In this document: positions 37,101 through 46,162 of the stretch, piece after piece | How the letters are laid out: every line of letters starts with the position of its first letter | How positions within the stretch are numbered: the stretch's first letter is position 1 | Origin: Aureococcus anophagefferens | Taxonomy: Eukaryota; Sar; Pelagophyceae; Pelagomonadales; Pelagomonadaceae | NCBI RefSeq assembly: GCF_000186865.1 | Contig: NW_008705565.1 | Span: 24,577 to 88,576 of the forward strand | Reading direction: 5' to 3' | Length of the DNA stretch: 64,000 nt | Notes under the pieces: generated by a model | Told to the model about the DNA's origin: nothing | Seen by the model: the letters and a program-made list of their open reading frames with translations, nothing else | The model's database searches: none | Translations under genes and position numbers: made by a program

Positions 37101-38714
37101 TGCCGGCGTTTGGTGGCGCGGGGCTGCCCCGTGCAGCCCCAGGCCTGCTACATCCGCTGCTCCGACGCCTGCGCGGCCGCGCTCGCGGGCCGCGACGGCG
37201 CGGACGACGCGGCGATCAATTCGACGTTCGACGATCTGGACCTGACGGACGTCGACGCGGCGAACAAGAAGCTCTTCGAGTCCATGGCCCACGAGCGCGA
37301 CGCCATGAACGCCCAGGACATCTCGGCGCTGGCGGCGCAGCGGCGCGAGAAGTTCCAGGAGGATTTGGTGGGCATGCTCTTGGACAAGGGCTCGGACGTC
37401 GACGGCGGCGGCGTCCGCGTGCTGCTGAAGTTCCACGGCTCCGAGTACTACGGCGCCGGGCGCCAGACCATGACCCACGGCTTCAAGGGCGCGGCGAAGG
37501 CGTTGCTGGACCTGGGCGTGGCGCGGGGCGACACCGCGCGCGAGGTCGCCGCGGAGCTCGAGGCCGCCGTCGGCCGCGGCGACCTGACGTACGTCAACGG
37601 CTCGCACCCCGTGTCGCCGACGACGGTCGTCGAGGCGCGCTACGAGGCGTCGCCGGAGCTCTACGCGGCCTGCGCCGAGAAGCGCGCCGCCGAGGACGAC
37701 CTGCGCCGGTCCGCGGCGGACGCCGTCGCGGCGTCGATCGCCGGCGACGTCACGAAGCTCCTGCTGGGCGACGAGGGCGGCGACCAGCCGTTGAAGGCGG
37801 CGAAGAGCCGCTTCGAGGCGTCGAAGATGTGCCCCCTGGGCCACGACTGCCGCCGGAAGCGCGGCGCGCACCTCTGCTCGCTCTTCCCGACGGCGGAAGC
37901 GCGCGACCTGTGCGTCGAGGTCGCGCAGGCGCTCGTGGACCGGGGCGTGCTCGAGCCCCACGCGGACAGCGTCGGCGGCGCGGAGATGCCCTGGGCGGAC
38001 CGCGGCGACCTGGCCAGCAACTGGGCCCAGCTCCGCCACCTGGGCCTCGCGCGGACGCCCGCGGTCGCCGAGATCCTCGCGGCGCGCGAAAAGAAGCGCG
38101 ACGCGGCCGTCGGCGAGTGGAAGGCCGCGGCCCTGCGCCGCGTCGACACCCTGGGCTGGGCTTTAGTCGCGGAGCTCTTCCCGCGCGAGCGCGGCGACGC
38201 GGCGGCGCGCGAGCTCCAGCTCGCGGCGCTCGCGGCGCTCGTCGACGAGGGCGCGTTCGCGCGAGCGCACGACCCGGCGATCATGGCCAAGGGCGACGCG
38301 GCCTACGCGCGCGCGTCCTACGGCGTCCCGCTCCAGGCCTGGCGCAAGTCCAAGCCACCGCGCCGCGTCGGCAACCCCTGGGTCAACAACCTGCACCGGC
38401 CCACGTACGACGGCGTCGACTGGGACCGCGTCGCGCAAAAGTGGCGCGTCTCGGACCACTTCGGCCGCGCGGGCGACCTCTACGACGACCTCGTCGAGGC
38501 GGCGCGCGCGCGCGACGCCGTCGTCTTCGCCCGGGGCAAGTTCTACTACGGCATGCAGCCCCTGCCGAACTTCCCCGAGCCCGTCGTCCACCGCGCGGTC
38601 GTCCCGAGCGTCCCGAACGCCGCGGGCCCCTTCGTCGACCTCGCGGGCTCGCCCGCGCCCGCGCCGCCGTCGCCGACGTCCAACGAGAACCCCGTCGACC
38701 TCACGTCGCCCTAG
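34182..38714 (+). CDS. SNF2-family ATP-dependent chromatin remodeler with PHD-like zinc fingers
   Basis: 1510 residues from ATG 34182 (AAAATGG). The N-terminus has a twofold motif (TFAASPSKE / KFTASPTKEY). SNF2 ATPase ~215-690: Walker A GDEMGLGKT (~243), DEGH box (~349), TGTPLQNN, helicase C motifs FSQFSSMVDILD, TTRAGGLGINLQ and ARVHRLGQT. The DEGH form is seen in Rad54/ERCC6/SMARCAD1-type members, unlike ISWI's DEAH. A Cys/His cluster at ~867-1000 (CLNCF, CRLCPMVVHASC, CPHHACVGCGR, CEACPVTYCEDC) reads as tandem PHD-like fingers for chromatin reading. The C-terminal 500 residues are unassigned, with a further CPLGHDC...CSLF cluster. Acts in the nucleus on nucleosomes; subfamily uncertain. Confidence 0.92.
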   Translation: MDETIEVTFAASPSKELAVAPAAAAESSSLSLKFTASPTKEYVVSAATEPSAAAPHPAGPPPPPVPLAAASPAAPAVEETGRGKRQKKCRTAVVDGETVLLENMYDVTASHYVFSKPDPPKPKKAKPAPSAAPKPAAPRKAPAFETRRMAQNAAMRVEMEGHAARRAAFYASQRDHVAPFTNAATLQSLAARARGVDLGPRRPSVVVQPEEITAELRDYQLASLDWFADCYERCGALPCILGDEMGLGKTLQTIAYLAWLKFEKKLDGAALVLCPLSVLSTWMAECARWCPGLRVMKLHSSDPGERERLRRKILEGVGTYDVVVTTYEMAKAPSLRSALVQKVTWRCLVLDEGHVIKNHETEIARTVRKMHFVTALLLTGTPLQNNLVELWALLNFLHPAAFPDVEPFAKAYDLGRGVVDRDMLVKAQVVLGQLMLRRLKVDVETGLPPKLETVVQCPLAPQQVFWYRSLLLKENAALRKVEGGGDAAGAPKGTYKSLLNLLMQLRKTCCHPFLFPDAEGDPDETTLEELVAASGKLRVLDRLLLKLHRNGHRVVVFSQFSSMVDILDDYCRLRGWSFCRLTGATNRVRRVVNVRAFNEPSSPLFIFLMTTRAGGLGINLQSADTCVLYDSDWNPQADLQAMARVHRLGQTKTVHIYRLCAAGTAEERVLQRSQKKLYLSHVVNRNGGGEEGDDDMDKLSGGEVLSMVKFGASAIFKAGDNAEPSDADLDAIVDRSRGADDVVGNLVGGAEDNAEAFDATEEAVDTRTLFGSRIDAAPKTSKDIAATWKGLVAEGKRDRKQRVKMVEAAGSGYGSKLVPVLASNDYGLYDGESSVFDRELGGADASAFAVQKRRVLVPGRDYAHETTCLNCFRDAQGKPSGKKRRAAAPASSKAGEGPLRRCRLCPMVVHASCAVYNNLGEDTAMGTWQCPHHACVGCGRSTSAAGGLLFRCEACPVTYCEDCLPRACKVVGECRRLVARGCPVQPQACYIRCSDACAAALAGRDGADDAAINSTFDDLDLTDVDAANKKLFESMAHERDAMNAQDISALAAQRREKFQEDLVGMLLDKGSDVDGGGVRVLLKFHGSEYYGAGRQTMTHGFKGAAKALLDLGVARGDTAREVAAELEAAVGRGDLTYVNGSHPVSPTTVVEARYEASPELYAACAEKRAAEDDLRRSAADAVAASIAGDVTKLLLGDEGGDQPLKAAKSRFEASKMCPLGHDCRRKRGAHLCSLFPTAEARDLCVEVAQALVDRGVLEPHADSVGGAEMPWADRGDLASNWAQLRHLGLARTPAVAEILAAREKKRDAAVGEWKAAALRRVDTLGWALVAELFPRERGDAAARELQLAALAALVDEGAFARAHDPAIMAKGDAAYARASYGVPLQAWRKSKPPRRVGNPWVNNLHRPTYDGVDWDRVAQKWRVSDHFGRAGDLYDDLVEAARARDAVVFARGKFYYGMQPLPNFPEPVVHRAVVPSVPNAAGPFVDLAGSPAPAPPSPTSNENPVDLTSP

Positions 38715-38812
38715 AGGCGCGCTGTCCCCCCGCTGTTGTAACCAATCCCGCCCTGTTCGTGCTTCACCTTGAAGGCGTGTCCGGACGATTGAAGGATCGC
38801 TCTCGCTTGAGT

Positions 38813-39730
38813 ATGGGCAGCCTCCGCCCGGCAGTCTTCGCCTTGGCAGCCTTCGCCGTGGCGTCGGCCGCGCCGCTCTCGGACGAGGCGCGAAGTCTCT
38901 TCCACGAGCGCGGCTACCACGTCGCTCCCGGATTGCTGCAGGACGAGGCGCCGGCGCTCATCCAAGAGATGCAGCGCCTCATGGACGAGGCGTCCGCCGA
39001 GGATGAGGCGGACTGGTCCGACGGCGGCGACGCGCCGTCGTCCTACGCCGTGTCCTACCAGCCCGACGCGGCGACGGGTGCGCCCATCGCCGGGCGCATC
39101 TTCAAGCTCCAGGCCGTCGCGACGCGGTCGCGCGTCATGAAGGAGCGGACGATCCTCAACGAGAAGCTCGTCGCCGTCGCGGAGCAGCTCCTGGGCGTCG
39201 CGGCCGACGAGGCCATGGACGCCTTCGGCACGAAATTCTTCCCCCTGCTGCCCGCGGAGAACGAGACGACGTCGACGTCGTTCCACGACGACACGCACTT
39301 CTTCGGCACGGCCTCGGACCGCGTGCTCTCCATGTCGCTCTACCTCGAGGACACGGACGTCGAGAACGGCTGCCTGCGCGTCGTGCCGGGCTCCCACGCA
39401 AACTACGGCGACGGCGTCCGGCGCGAAAGCCGCTACGCGCGCGGCACGGGCGCGGCGGCGCACGGCGAGTGGCTCGAGCTCGAGGCCGACGAGCGCGCGG
39501 TGGATGTGGCGGTGCCGGCGGGGACGCCCGTCTTCTTCGACGGGCGCCTCATCCACGGCGCGCGCCACAACGTCTCGCCGGAGCGGAGCTCGTTCCGCAT
39601 CATCGCCCACTTCGTCCCCGCGGACCTGCCCATGGCCTGGCGGGGCGTCGACTTCGGGCGCGGCTACGCGGACCGCTACGAGGTCAAGGCGCCGGCCCCG
39701 CTCGTCGGGGCGCTGACGAGCGAGCTGTAA
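38813..39730 (+). CDS. Phytanoyl-CoA dioxygenase (PhyH) family protein, secretory leader
   Basis: 305 residues from ATG 38813; the same frame is open far upstream, but only as a shadow of the SNF2 gene. Signal-like MGSLRPAVFALAAFAVASA. The Fe(II)/2-oxoglutarate core includes FHDDTHFFG (H-x-D metal ligands), CLRVVPGSH, and FDGRLIHGARHNVSPERSSFRI (distal His plus Arg for 2-oxoglutarate). PhyH-type enzymes hydroxylate small molecules or acyl-CoAs; in algae they are a large family of mixed function, so the substrate is unknown. The leader suggests ER or plastid import. Confidence 0.85.
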   Translation: MGSLRPAVFALAAFAVASAAPLSDEARSLFHERGYHVAPGLLQDEAPALIQEMQRLMDEASAEDEADWSDGGDAPSSYAVSYQPDAATGAPIAGRIFKLQAVATRSRVMKERTILNEKLVAVAEQLLGVAADEAMDAFGTKFFPLLPAENETTSTSFHDDTHFFGTASDRVLSMSLYLEDTDVENGCLRVVPGSHANYGDGVRRESRYARGTGAAAHGEWLELEADERAVDVAVPAGTPVFFDGRLIHGARHNVSPERSSFRIIAHFVPADLPMAWRGVDFGRGYADRYEVKAPAPLVGALTSEL

Positions 39731-39935
39731 TTGGGAACGCGGATGTGGTGCGAGACTTGTACGGTGAGGCTCCTTTGGCGAGTCAACCACTGAGTCGCCA
39801 CAGGCGCGCAGGAGCAAAAACTTGAAACGTGGGTGAGCGGAGGAGTTACGCGCCGCCGCTCGCCGCGGGCGCGACGCGCTGGTGCGAGGCGACGTCCGCT
39901 TCGTCGACCTCCCGGGCACGATTCACAGCTCGACG

Positions 39936-41206
39936 ATGGCCCTCAATGTGCCAAACGAAACGCTTGCGCATGCGGCGGCCTGGTCGTCGCTCTCAGACTT
40001 ACTCGCACTCCGCGCCGTGTCGCCTGCGGGCCGGGACGCCGTGAAGCTCGCTGTTCCGTGCCACAGCAAATGCCACTCAATTTTCACGCCCGGGACGAAG
40101 TGTTCGGACAGTCTAAAGGGCGACAGCAGTTCGCGTCCAACGAAGATCGAAGCTTTGGGCCGCGTCTTTGGAAGCGGCTGTGGATACCTAGTTACTGAGG
40201 TAAGTGATGGGATGGGCATGGAGGCCGCTCTTCGTTCGTTCGTCGCGAGTACGAAACGTCGCCTGATAATAATCCATATCGCCGATGTGTCGATGTCGGC
40301 GTACTCGGTGAGGCAAATCTGCAAGTCGAGCCCGCTGCTGGAGTGTCTATCGATCCGTCGAGGGCCTAAGGAGCTGGCGGATGATTGCGCTGAGGAAATT
40401 AGTGCCACGTGCCCACTACTCAAAATGGTCACGTTGCCACCGTCAGCGCAGAGCCCAGCGGAGAGCTGGGCCATGCATTTCCCAAAGCTACCCCACTTGA
40501 ATTTTTTTCGGGATCGGGATGAACGGTTTTACGAGCCTACCAATTACACTCAGATCGAGGAATCTGCGAAGCGGTGCCTCGAAGTCTCCACGTACAGGTT
40601 CCCTGATTGCGTTGTCAAGCCGGCCCTGGCCGCGTGCCTGCTACGGACGCCCCTGCCCTCGAGAGTGTCAGAGCTCGAATTTTCCATGGAATGTCAAATT
40701 GCACCGTCGACAGTTCTGACATTGGCGCGCGGGCTTCAGGAACTGGTGGACCTGCATTTGCCGTGGTTTTTCGAGCACACGCCTGCGTTTTACGACGCGC
40801 TGTTCGAAGCGCGTCCTGAGATCACAAAGCTCAACATTGAAGTGGAATTCATGGACGATGCTTCCTTCGCTCGGGCCTGCCAATTCCGCCTGATACGCCT
40901 CCAATTCGAACAATGGTCACAAAGTTCGGGACTCTCTGAAGCCTACGTCGATATGATTCTCGCGAGCCCGTGCCGCCAGACGCTCGAGTGGCTTCATTTC
41001 GAATACTTATCGTGGACGCAAACCAGCTCCATCGCCTTGTGTGCGGATGTCCTTCCTTGCATGACATCATCTGGAAGAGATGCAGTGCCCCACTCAATGG
41101 GAAGGATGCGGACATCATCGCGGCGATTGAAGCTGTACTCAGCCGCCGACCTTGGGGTCGGTTTCGTCTTGAGGAAGACCCGGACAGGTTTGCTGACGAG
41201 GCTTAA
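39936..41206 (+). CDS. LRR/F-box-like protein, family member B (one-base frame break near 41006)
   Basis: Starts at ATG 39936 (MALNVPNETLAHAAAWSSLSDLLALRAV, F-box-like) followed by irregular LRRs. Paralogue of 26963-28393. Near 41006 homology moves to the next frame: LEWLHFEY continues as LIVDANQLHRLVCGCPSLHD, matching the paralogue's FEFDVLDSRILARLVDGCPALAE, and ends at TAA 41204-41206 after DRFADEA. One base is missing between TAC and CTT. The uncorrected frame runs to 41237 with nonsense sequence. Length with correction is ~423 residues. GC is much lower than in neighbours. Function as SCF substrate receptor is inferred only. Confidence 0.65.
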
Positions 41207-41233
41207 GTGCGTAAGTTCGAAGCCCCCCCCCCT

Positions 41234-43267
41234 CTAGAGCTCGGCCTCGTCGGCGAGCTTCGTGAGCTGGCCGTCCTTGGAGAGGAGGAAGTGGCCGGGC
41301 TCCGCGACCTCGACGACGAGCACGCCCGCGTCGACGGCCTTGTAGCCGCGGATGCGCTCGAAGGGCTTCGCGGCCGGGATGTCGGCGTCGGGGATCTCGA
41401 CGTGGTCGAGGCCGCCGTTGGACACGACGAGGTCCCGGATCACGACGGACGCGTCCGCGCGCTTGTTGACGACCTTCAAACCGCCGGACACCTTGGCCGA
41501 CTCCACGGCGATGTTCGCGCCGTCGAGCACGAGCACGGCGTCGGCGTCGAGGTCCAAGGAACCCGGTGTCACCTTGGCGTCGACGTCGGCCTGCGTCAGC
41601 GCGAAGGACGGCAGGAGCACGACCTTGGGCCCGCCGAACAGGCCGGCGACGCCGCTGAGCGTCCGCGTCGCGGCGACCTCGCCGGCCGTCGCCAGGCCGA
41701 GGCGCGTCGCGTGGGCCGCGTAGACCTCGAACTCCGCGGACCCGGCCGCCCCCGCGGGCTCGCCCTTGGCCGACGACGCGCGCGCGGCGTCGAGCGCGTT
41801 CTTCGCCGGCGAGAACGCGACCCAGCGCTCGAAGGTCGTGAAGCCGACCTTGGCGCCGGGCACCTCGCGCCGGAGGAGCTTCGGGTAGTCCTGCATCATG
41901 CACTCGAGGCGCGTGGGCTTCTTGAAGTCGCACTTGGCGTCGTCCTTGTACTTTGGATTCACGAACTCGTCGACGACGCCGAGGTCCTCGCCGTGGAGCG
42001 TCGCCACGTAGTCCGCGAGGCCGAGCACGAGCACGTTGGCGTTGCCCGGGTAGGGCGAGAAGCCCGTCGCCGGGTCGTTGACGTCGCCGTCGCCCGTCGC
42101 CGCCCGGAGCATGGGGTCGAGCTGGTTGTACTCGACGTTGATGACGAGGTCGTCGTCGCCCGCCTTGGCGAGGCGCGTGATCGCGCCGGCGGCCTCGCCG
42201 GCGCGCCGCGGCACGCAGACGCTGTTCATGGAGAAGCCGCGCTTCGCGGAGACGCCCAGCGCCGGGAGGATCGTGTGGAGCACCAGGGGGTTCGTGTCCT
42301 GGAAGAAGAAGACGTAGTCGAGGCCGTAGGACTCGCGCCACTTCTTCGCGATGCCCGTGGACCGCATGAGGCTGTGCACGTCGCCGTGGCCGTGGGGCTT
42401 CGTGAGCAGGGCCCAGCGGTCGTCGTCGTCGACGGCGAGCTTCGCGTTGCCGTCGCTCAGCGCCGCGACCTTGTCCTGCTTCATGATCTCGATCTGGCCC
42501 GGCTCCGCGCCGAAGTCGCCCTCGGCCTCGAGCAGCGCCCGCGTCGGCGCGTCCGTGTCGTCGGACGTCATGATGCAGAGCGGCACGACGAGGCTGGCAT
42601 CGCCGCTGTCCGCGCGCGCGCGCGCCTGCACCGCGAGCACGTAGTCGACGTAGAGCTCGAGGAACGACTTGCCGGTCGCGAGCTCCACGGGCAGCTCGAG
42701 CTTGATGCCGTCGTAGCCGAGGCGCTCGCCGAGGCCGCCGGCGACGAGCACGAAGCCCGTCTTCCGCGCGGCCTCGAGGCCGTCCCGCTCCGCGGCGCCG
42801 AAGCCCGCGCCGCCGAAGACGAGCGTCTCGCCGTCGGGCACGGACGGCGCGAAGCCCTCGAAGGGGTTGTCGCCGCGCGCCGACGCGGCCAGGAGCTCGC
42901 GCGACCGGCCGACGTACTTGGCGAGGCCGCCGGCGTAGGCCGCGTCCGTCCGCGAGAGCGCGTCGACGAGGCGCCGCTTGTCGGCGTCGCCGTCGCCCGC
43001 CGCGGGCCAGTCCTCGAGGAGGTGGGTCTGGCCGAGCGCCGCGAGGCCGTCGAGCAGCGCGAGCTCCGACGCGCTCAGCAGGGCCGCGTTGCCGGGGCCG
43101 ATGAGGTCCGTCGCCGACGCCGTCGTCGCGCCGCCCGACAGGGTCGTCGCGCACGTCGACGTTCCGCGGGTCGTCTTCGGCATGGCGCTCGACGTTTTCG
43201 GCATAGAGCGACCTCCCACGGGAAAGGAGGAGCCCGTGGCGAGCAGGAGCACGAGGTAGGGGCGCAT
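41234..43267 (-). CDS. UDP-sugar pyrophosphorylase (USP-type nucleotidyltransferase), leader-bearing
   Basis: 677 residues from ATG 43267. MRPYLVLLLATGSSFPVG is a signal-like leader followed by a Ser/Thr-rich transit-like stretch. The UDPGP fold begins ~150: FVLVAGGLGERLGYDGIKLELP is the nucleotide-binding loop; later FFQDTNPLVLH, FSMNSVCVPRRAGEAAGAI, INVEYNQLDP and YPGNANVLVL match plant and protist USP. Reaction: UTP + sugar-1-phosphate to UDP-sugar + PPi, with broad sugar range. The presence of a leader points to a plastid or secretory compartment, unlike the cytosolic plant enzyme. A C-terminal beta-helix (VLDGANIAVESAKVSGGLKVV) is present. Convergent with LRR member B, 27 bp apart. Confidence 0.87.
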   Translation of the reverse strand: MRPYLVLLLATGSSFPVGGRSMPKTSSAMPKTTRGTSTCATTLSGGATTASATDLIGPGNAALLSASELALLDGLAALGQTHLLEDWPAAGDGDADKRRLVDALSRTDAAYAGGLAKYVGRSRELLAASARGDNPFEGFAPSVPDGETLVFGGAGFGAAERDGLEAARKTGFVLVAGGLGERLGYDGIKLELPVELATGKSFLELYVDYVLAVQARARADSGDASLVVPLCIMTSDDTDAPTRALLEAEGDFGAEPGQIEIMKQDKVAALSDGNAKLAVDDDDRWALLTKPHGHGDVHSLMRSTGIAKKWRESYGLDYVFFFQDTNPLVLHTILPALGVSAKRGFSMNSVCVPRRAGEAAGAITRLAKAGDDDLVINVEYNQLDPMLRAATGDGDVNDPATGFSPYPGNANVLVLGLADYVATLHGEDLGVVDEFVNPKYKDDAKCDFKKPTRLECMMQDYPKLLRREVPGAKVGFTTFERWVAFSPAKNALDAARASSAKGEPAGAAGSAEFEVYAAHATRLGLATAGEVAATRTLSGVAGLFGGPKVVLLPSFALTQADVDAKVTPGSLDLDADAVLVLDGANIAVESAKVSGGLKVVNKRADASVVIRDLVVSNGGLDHVEIPDADIPAAKPFERIRGYKAVDAGVLVVEVAEPGHFLLSKDGQLTKLADEAEL

Positions 43268-43463
43268 GTTGCAAGCGATCTGGCAGCGCTCGTGGCGCTC
43301 CGAGAGCTGCGAGAACTGCAAGGCTGTCGCTCGTCACGTCGATCGGCCGAAGCCGTCGAGCGCGTCGCGAGACGCGTCCGCCCGCACGCGTCCGACGGAG
43401 GCGTGGAGAGTAAGAGGTCGGGCACACAAAGGGGGGAGAGGGGGACGGGAACGGCGCGGCACG

Positions 43464-45704
43464 CTACACGGGGCCCTTGCCCGTCGTGTCGCCCTGGCAG
43501 AACGCGCAGACGACCGCGACGTCCGGGCGGCACGCGGCGCAGACCGCGGCGGCGCAGCAGGGGAGCGTGCTGCACGTCGTGCCCTCGGCGAGGCAGAGCG
43601 CGCAGCGCATCACGGGGTTGGACTTGAACGTCGTCGGCGCCTTGGGCCCCACGGCGTCGGGCTTGTAGTGGAGGTCGCGGTCGTGGAGGCCGGGCCGCTT
43701 CTCGCCCGGCGCGCGTTTGCGGCGCTTGACCTGGGGCACGATGTTGCGCGCCGCGGACGGGTCCGCGGGCTTGAGGTAGACCTTGATGTCGTCGTGGCGG
43801 TAGCCGATGGGCCGCGTCGGGTCGCGGTGCGTCGGCGCCTCGGCGCCGTAGGCGCGCGGCGCGAGCGTGCCGCAGCGCGGCGCCTCGTACTCCGCCGCGG
43901 CGACGATGTCCGCGCACTCGGCCTCCATGGCCACGTCCGGCGTCCGCTTGTTCCAGCGCTCCTTGCGGCCCTGCGAGTTCCAGCGGTTCTTGACCATGTT
44001 CGGCGACCGGCCCGCGACGACGAGGCAGATCTGGCCCCACGCGCTGCCCCACTTCTGGTAGCTGTGGTAGAGCAGCGCGTCCTCGCGCTCGGTCCAGGGG
44101 TCGCTCACGGCCTTGAGGCCCGGCGCGAGCTTGTTGTAGAAGCGGTCGCGGATCTGCTTCGAGTTGCGCCCGGGCACGCGCGCGGCGATCTCGGGCCACT
44201 CGAGGCCCTCGGCCGCGTACTTCCGGACGGCCTCGTCCTCGGCGGCCGTGAAGCGGCCCTTGCGCTCGCCCTTGCCGATGACCTTCTCCCAGCGCAGGCG
44301 GCACTCGGCCGCGTCGCGCGAGCCGAGCGCGCGCGCGACCGCGTCCCAGTCCGTGTGCGCCTTCGAGATCGGGCCGTCCAAAGCCGCGAGCACGGAGCGG
44401 AGCCGCTTGTCCTCGAGCTGGAGCCAGCGGCCCTTGACGCCGCCGGGCGACGCGCTCTCGCGCGCGCACTCGCGGTCCATGGGCATCTCCATGGGCGTCG
44501 GCGGCCCGGCGGCCCGGGCCCCGGCGCGGCGCGCGCGCGACGGCGCCGCGCGCCGCGCGGGGCGCGCGTCGTCGAAGTCGTCGTCGTCGTCGGACTCGGT
44601 GTCGTCGCCGCCGACGCGCACGCGCCCGGCGGGCAGGTCGCCGCGCGCGCGCGGCGGGCCGCGCTTCCGCGGCGCGGGCTTCTCGCAGGGCTCGTAGATG
44701 GACTTGTGGTAGTCGTCGTTGAGCGTCGCGTAGAGCTGGCCCTCGGACTCGAGGAAGTCGACGATCTGGCGCAGGCGCACGGCGTCCATGCCCAGGGCGC
44801 CGGCGACGTAGCCGACCTGGCAGCCCTCCTCGCCCGTGCCCTCGGCGCTGTAGAAGTCGAGCACGCGCTGCCGGTCCGCCTCGAAGGTCGACGCGCCGGA
44901 GCTCGCCGCGATCATGCCGAACTCGTCGTCCTCGGACTCCGTGTCGGACATCGCGGGGCCGGGCGGCGACAGCAGCTCGTCGTCGGACGACTCCTCCTCC
45001 TCCTCCTCCGGCGGCGGCGGCGCCTCCGCGATCGCCGCGAGGAGCGCGTGCGCGGGCGGCGCGGGCTGAACGCGCCGCGTGTAGCCCCGCTTGGGCGCCT
45101 CGGCGCAGAAGCCGAGGGCGGCTTCGGCCGCCGCCGCGTACTCGCGCAGCTGCACGGGCACGCCCGCGCGCGGGAAGAGGTTGCAGGCCTGGCCGGGATG
45201 CGTCAGGTGACCGCACTTGTCGCAGTACTTCGCCGGCTCGGCCGCGGCCGCGGGCGCCGGCGCCGGCTCCGGCGCCGGCTCGGCGCCGTCCGCGCCGTCT
45301 CGAGCGTCCGGCGGCCGCGGCCGGCCGATCACGAGGGCGAGCGTGGCGCCGGCGGATTTCGCGTCGCCGATCCTGCCGACGACCTCGCCGAAGGACTCGC
45401 GCGTCGCGTCGAAGCCCTGCACGGAGAGGATGACGTCGCCCACGCGGATCGCGCCGAGGGCCATGACCTCGTGGTCCGAGAAGTCGACGACGACGACGCG
45501 CGCGGCGCCGTCTTTGTTGATGCGGATGCCGTAGGAGTTCGTCGCCGCATTGAGCGCGAGCGACACGTCGAGCACGGCGTGGCCGGTGGGCACGATGGGC
45601 GACGGCGGCCGCGGCGCCTCGGCGGGCGGCGACGGGGGCGCGGCGATTTCCGCGGGCGCGGGCGCGAGGAAAGGAGTGGGGAGAATTCCGCCGGGCGACG
45701 CCAT
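43464..45704 (-). CDS. PDZ - zinc knuckle - RPA32C-like winged helix - three MYB repeats - RING-like protein
   Basis: 746 residues from ATG 45704. PDZ-like domain ~38-125 (AIRVGDVILSVQGFDATRESF). CCHC knuckle CDKCGHLTHPGQAC (CX2CX4HX4C). Winged helix ~280-345 (VDFLESEGQLYATLNDDYHK), strikingly like the RPA32 C-terminal domain that recruits repair factors. Acidic/basic linkers, then MYB repeats: KGRWLQLEDKRLRSVL, KGRFTAAEDEAVRKYAAEGLEWPEIAARVPGR and DPWTEREDALLYHSYQKWGSAWGQI...VKNRWNSQ. The C-terminus has a Cys-rich RING/zinc-ribbon-like motif (CALCLAEGTTCSTLPCC...CAACRP...CAFC). Nuclear DNA binding is likely; the combined architecture is not one I know. The spacer to the next gene (45705-46162) contains a perfect palindrome. 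Confidence 0.8.
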   Translation of the reverse strand: MASPGGILPTPFLAPAPAEIAAPPSPPAEAPRPPSPIVPTGHAVLDVSLALNAATNSYGIRINKDGAARVVVVDFSDHEVMALGAIRVGDVILSVQGFDATRESFGEVVGRIGDAKSAGATLALVIGRPRPPDARDGADGAEPAPEPAPAPAAAAEPAKYCDKCGHLTHPGQACNLFPRAGVPVQLREYAAAAEAALGFCAEAPKRGYTRRVQPAPPAHALLAAIAEAPPPPEEEEEESSDDELLSPPGPAMSDTESEDDEFGMIAASSGASTFEADRQRVLDFYSAEGTGEEGCQVGYVAGALGMDAVRLRQIVDFLESEGQLYATLNDDYHKSIYEPCEKPAPRKRGPPRARGDLPAGRVRVGGDDTESDDDDDFDDARPARRAAPSRARRAGARAAGPPTPMEMPMDRECARESASPGGVKGRWLQLEDKRLRSVLAALDGPISKAHTDWDAVARALGSRDAAECRLRWEKVIGKGERKGRFTAAEDEAVRKYAAEGLEWPEIAARVPGRNSKQIRDRFYNKLAPGLKAVSDPWTEREDALLYHSYQKWGSAWGQICLVVAGRSPNMVKNRWNSQGRKERWNKRTPDVAMEAECADIVAAAEYEAPRCGTLAPRAYGAEAPTHRDPTRPIGYRHDDIKVYLKPADPSAARNIVPQVKRRKRAPGEKRPGLHDRDLHYKPDAVGPKAPTTFKSNPVMRCALCLAEGTTCSTLPCCAAAVCAACRPDVAVVCAFCQGDTTGKGPV

Positions 45705-46068
45705 CGTGTTCAACGGTTTGAAGGCCTCGGGATGCGTCGCCGCGTCGCGGGGGCGGGGGCGAGAGCTCTTTGGATATTTACGCTTCGCCGGGCGGCGAGA
45801 GCTTCGCCGGCGGCGAGAGAGCGGACCGGGGCGGAGCGGGCGGCGACTCGACTCCTTGAACGAATGGGTTGGAGCGCGGGCGCCAAGACTCGCGAGAACC
45901 CGTGAGGGGCGTTTGACGTCGTCGGCGCGCGGCGCGAGGCGTCGCTCTCTGAGCTCTCTGCTGCGGCGCTCTCCGGATACCTAGATGCGCGACGACTCCT
46001 TCACAAAGCGTTCACAAGGGATACGGCGTTCCGGACGCCTCCTCGGACCCCTCCTTTGCATACTTCTT

Positions 46069-46088
46069 TGCATGCAGGCCTGCATGCA
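46069..46088. promoter_or_regulatory. 20-bp perfect palindrome TGCATGCAGGCCTGCATGCA
   Basis: A fully self-complementary 20-mer ~365 bp upstream of the MYB-gene ATG and ~75 bp beyond the end of the Tudor-PDZ gene. Each half has TGCATGCA, the core recognised by B3-type factors in plants. Related GCATGCAAGATGC sequence occurs at ~47804 upstream of the coiled-coil gene. A dimeric regulatory site is inference. Confidence 0.4.
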
Positions 46089-46162
46089 TCGAGTCCGCGA
46101 TGTGCGAACCTAGCGCCCCGGGGGTCCTTGCGAGCTCGCTTCAGACTTTCGACTTAACGTCG

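Noticed and set aside
43266..45905. An 879-codon plus-strand open frame antisense to the MYB gene
   Set aside because: Arg/Ala/Val-rich shadow; the minus strand encodes clear PDZ and MYB repeats.
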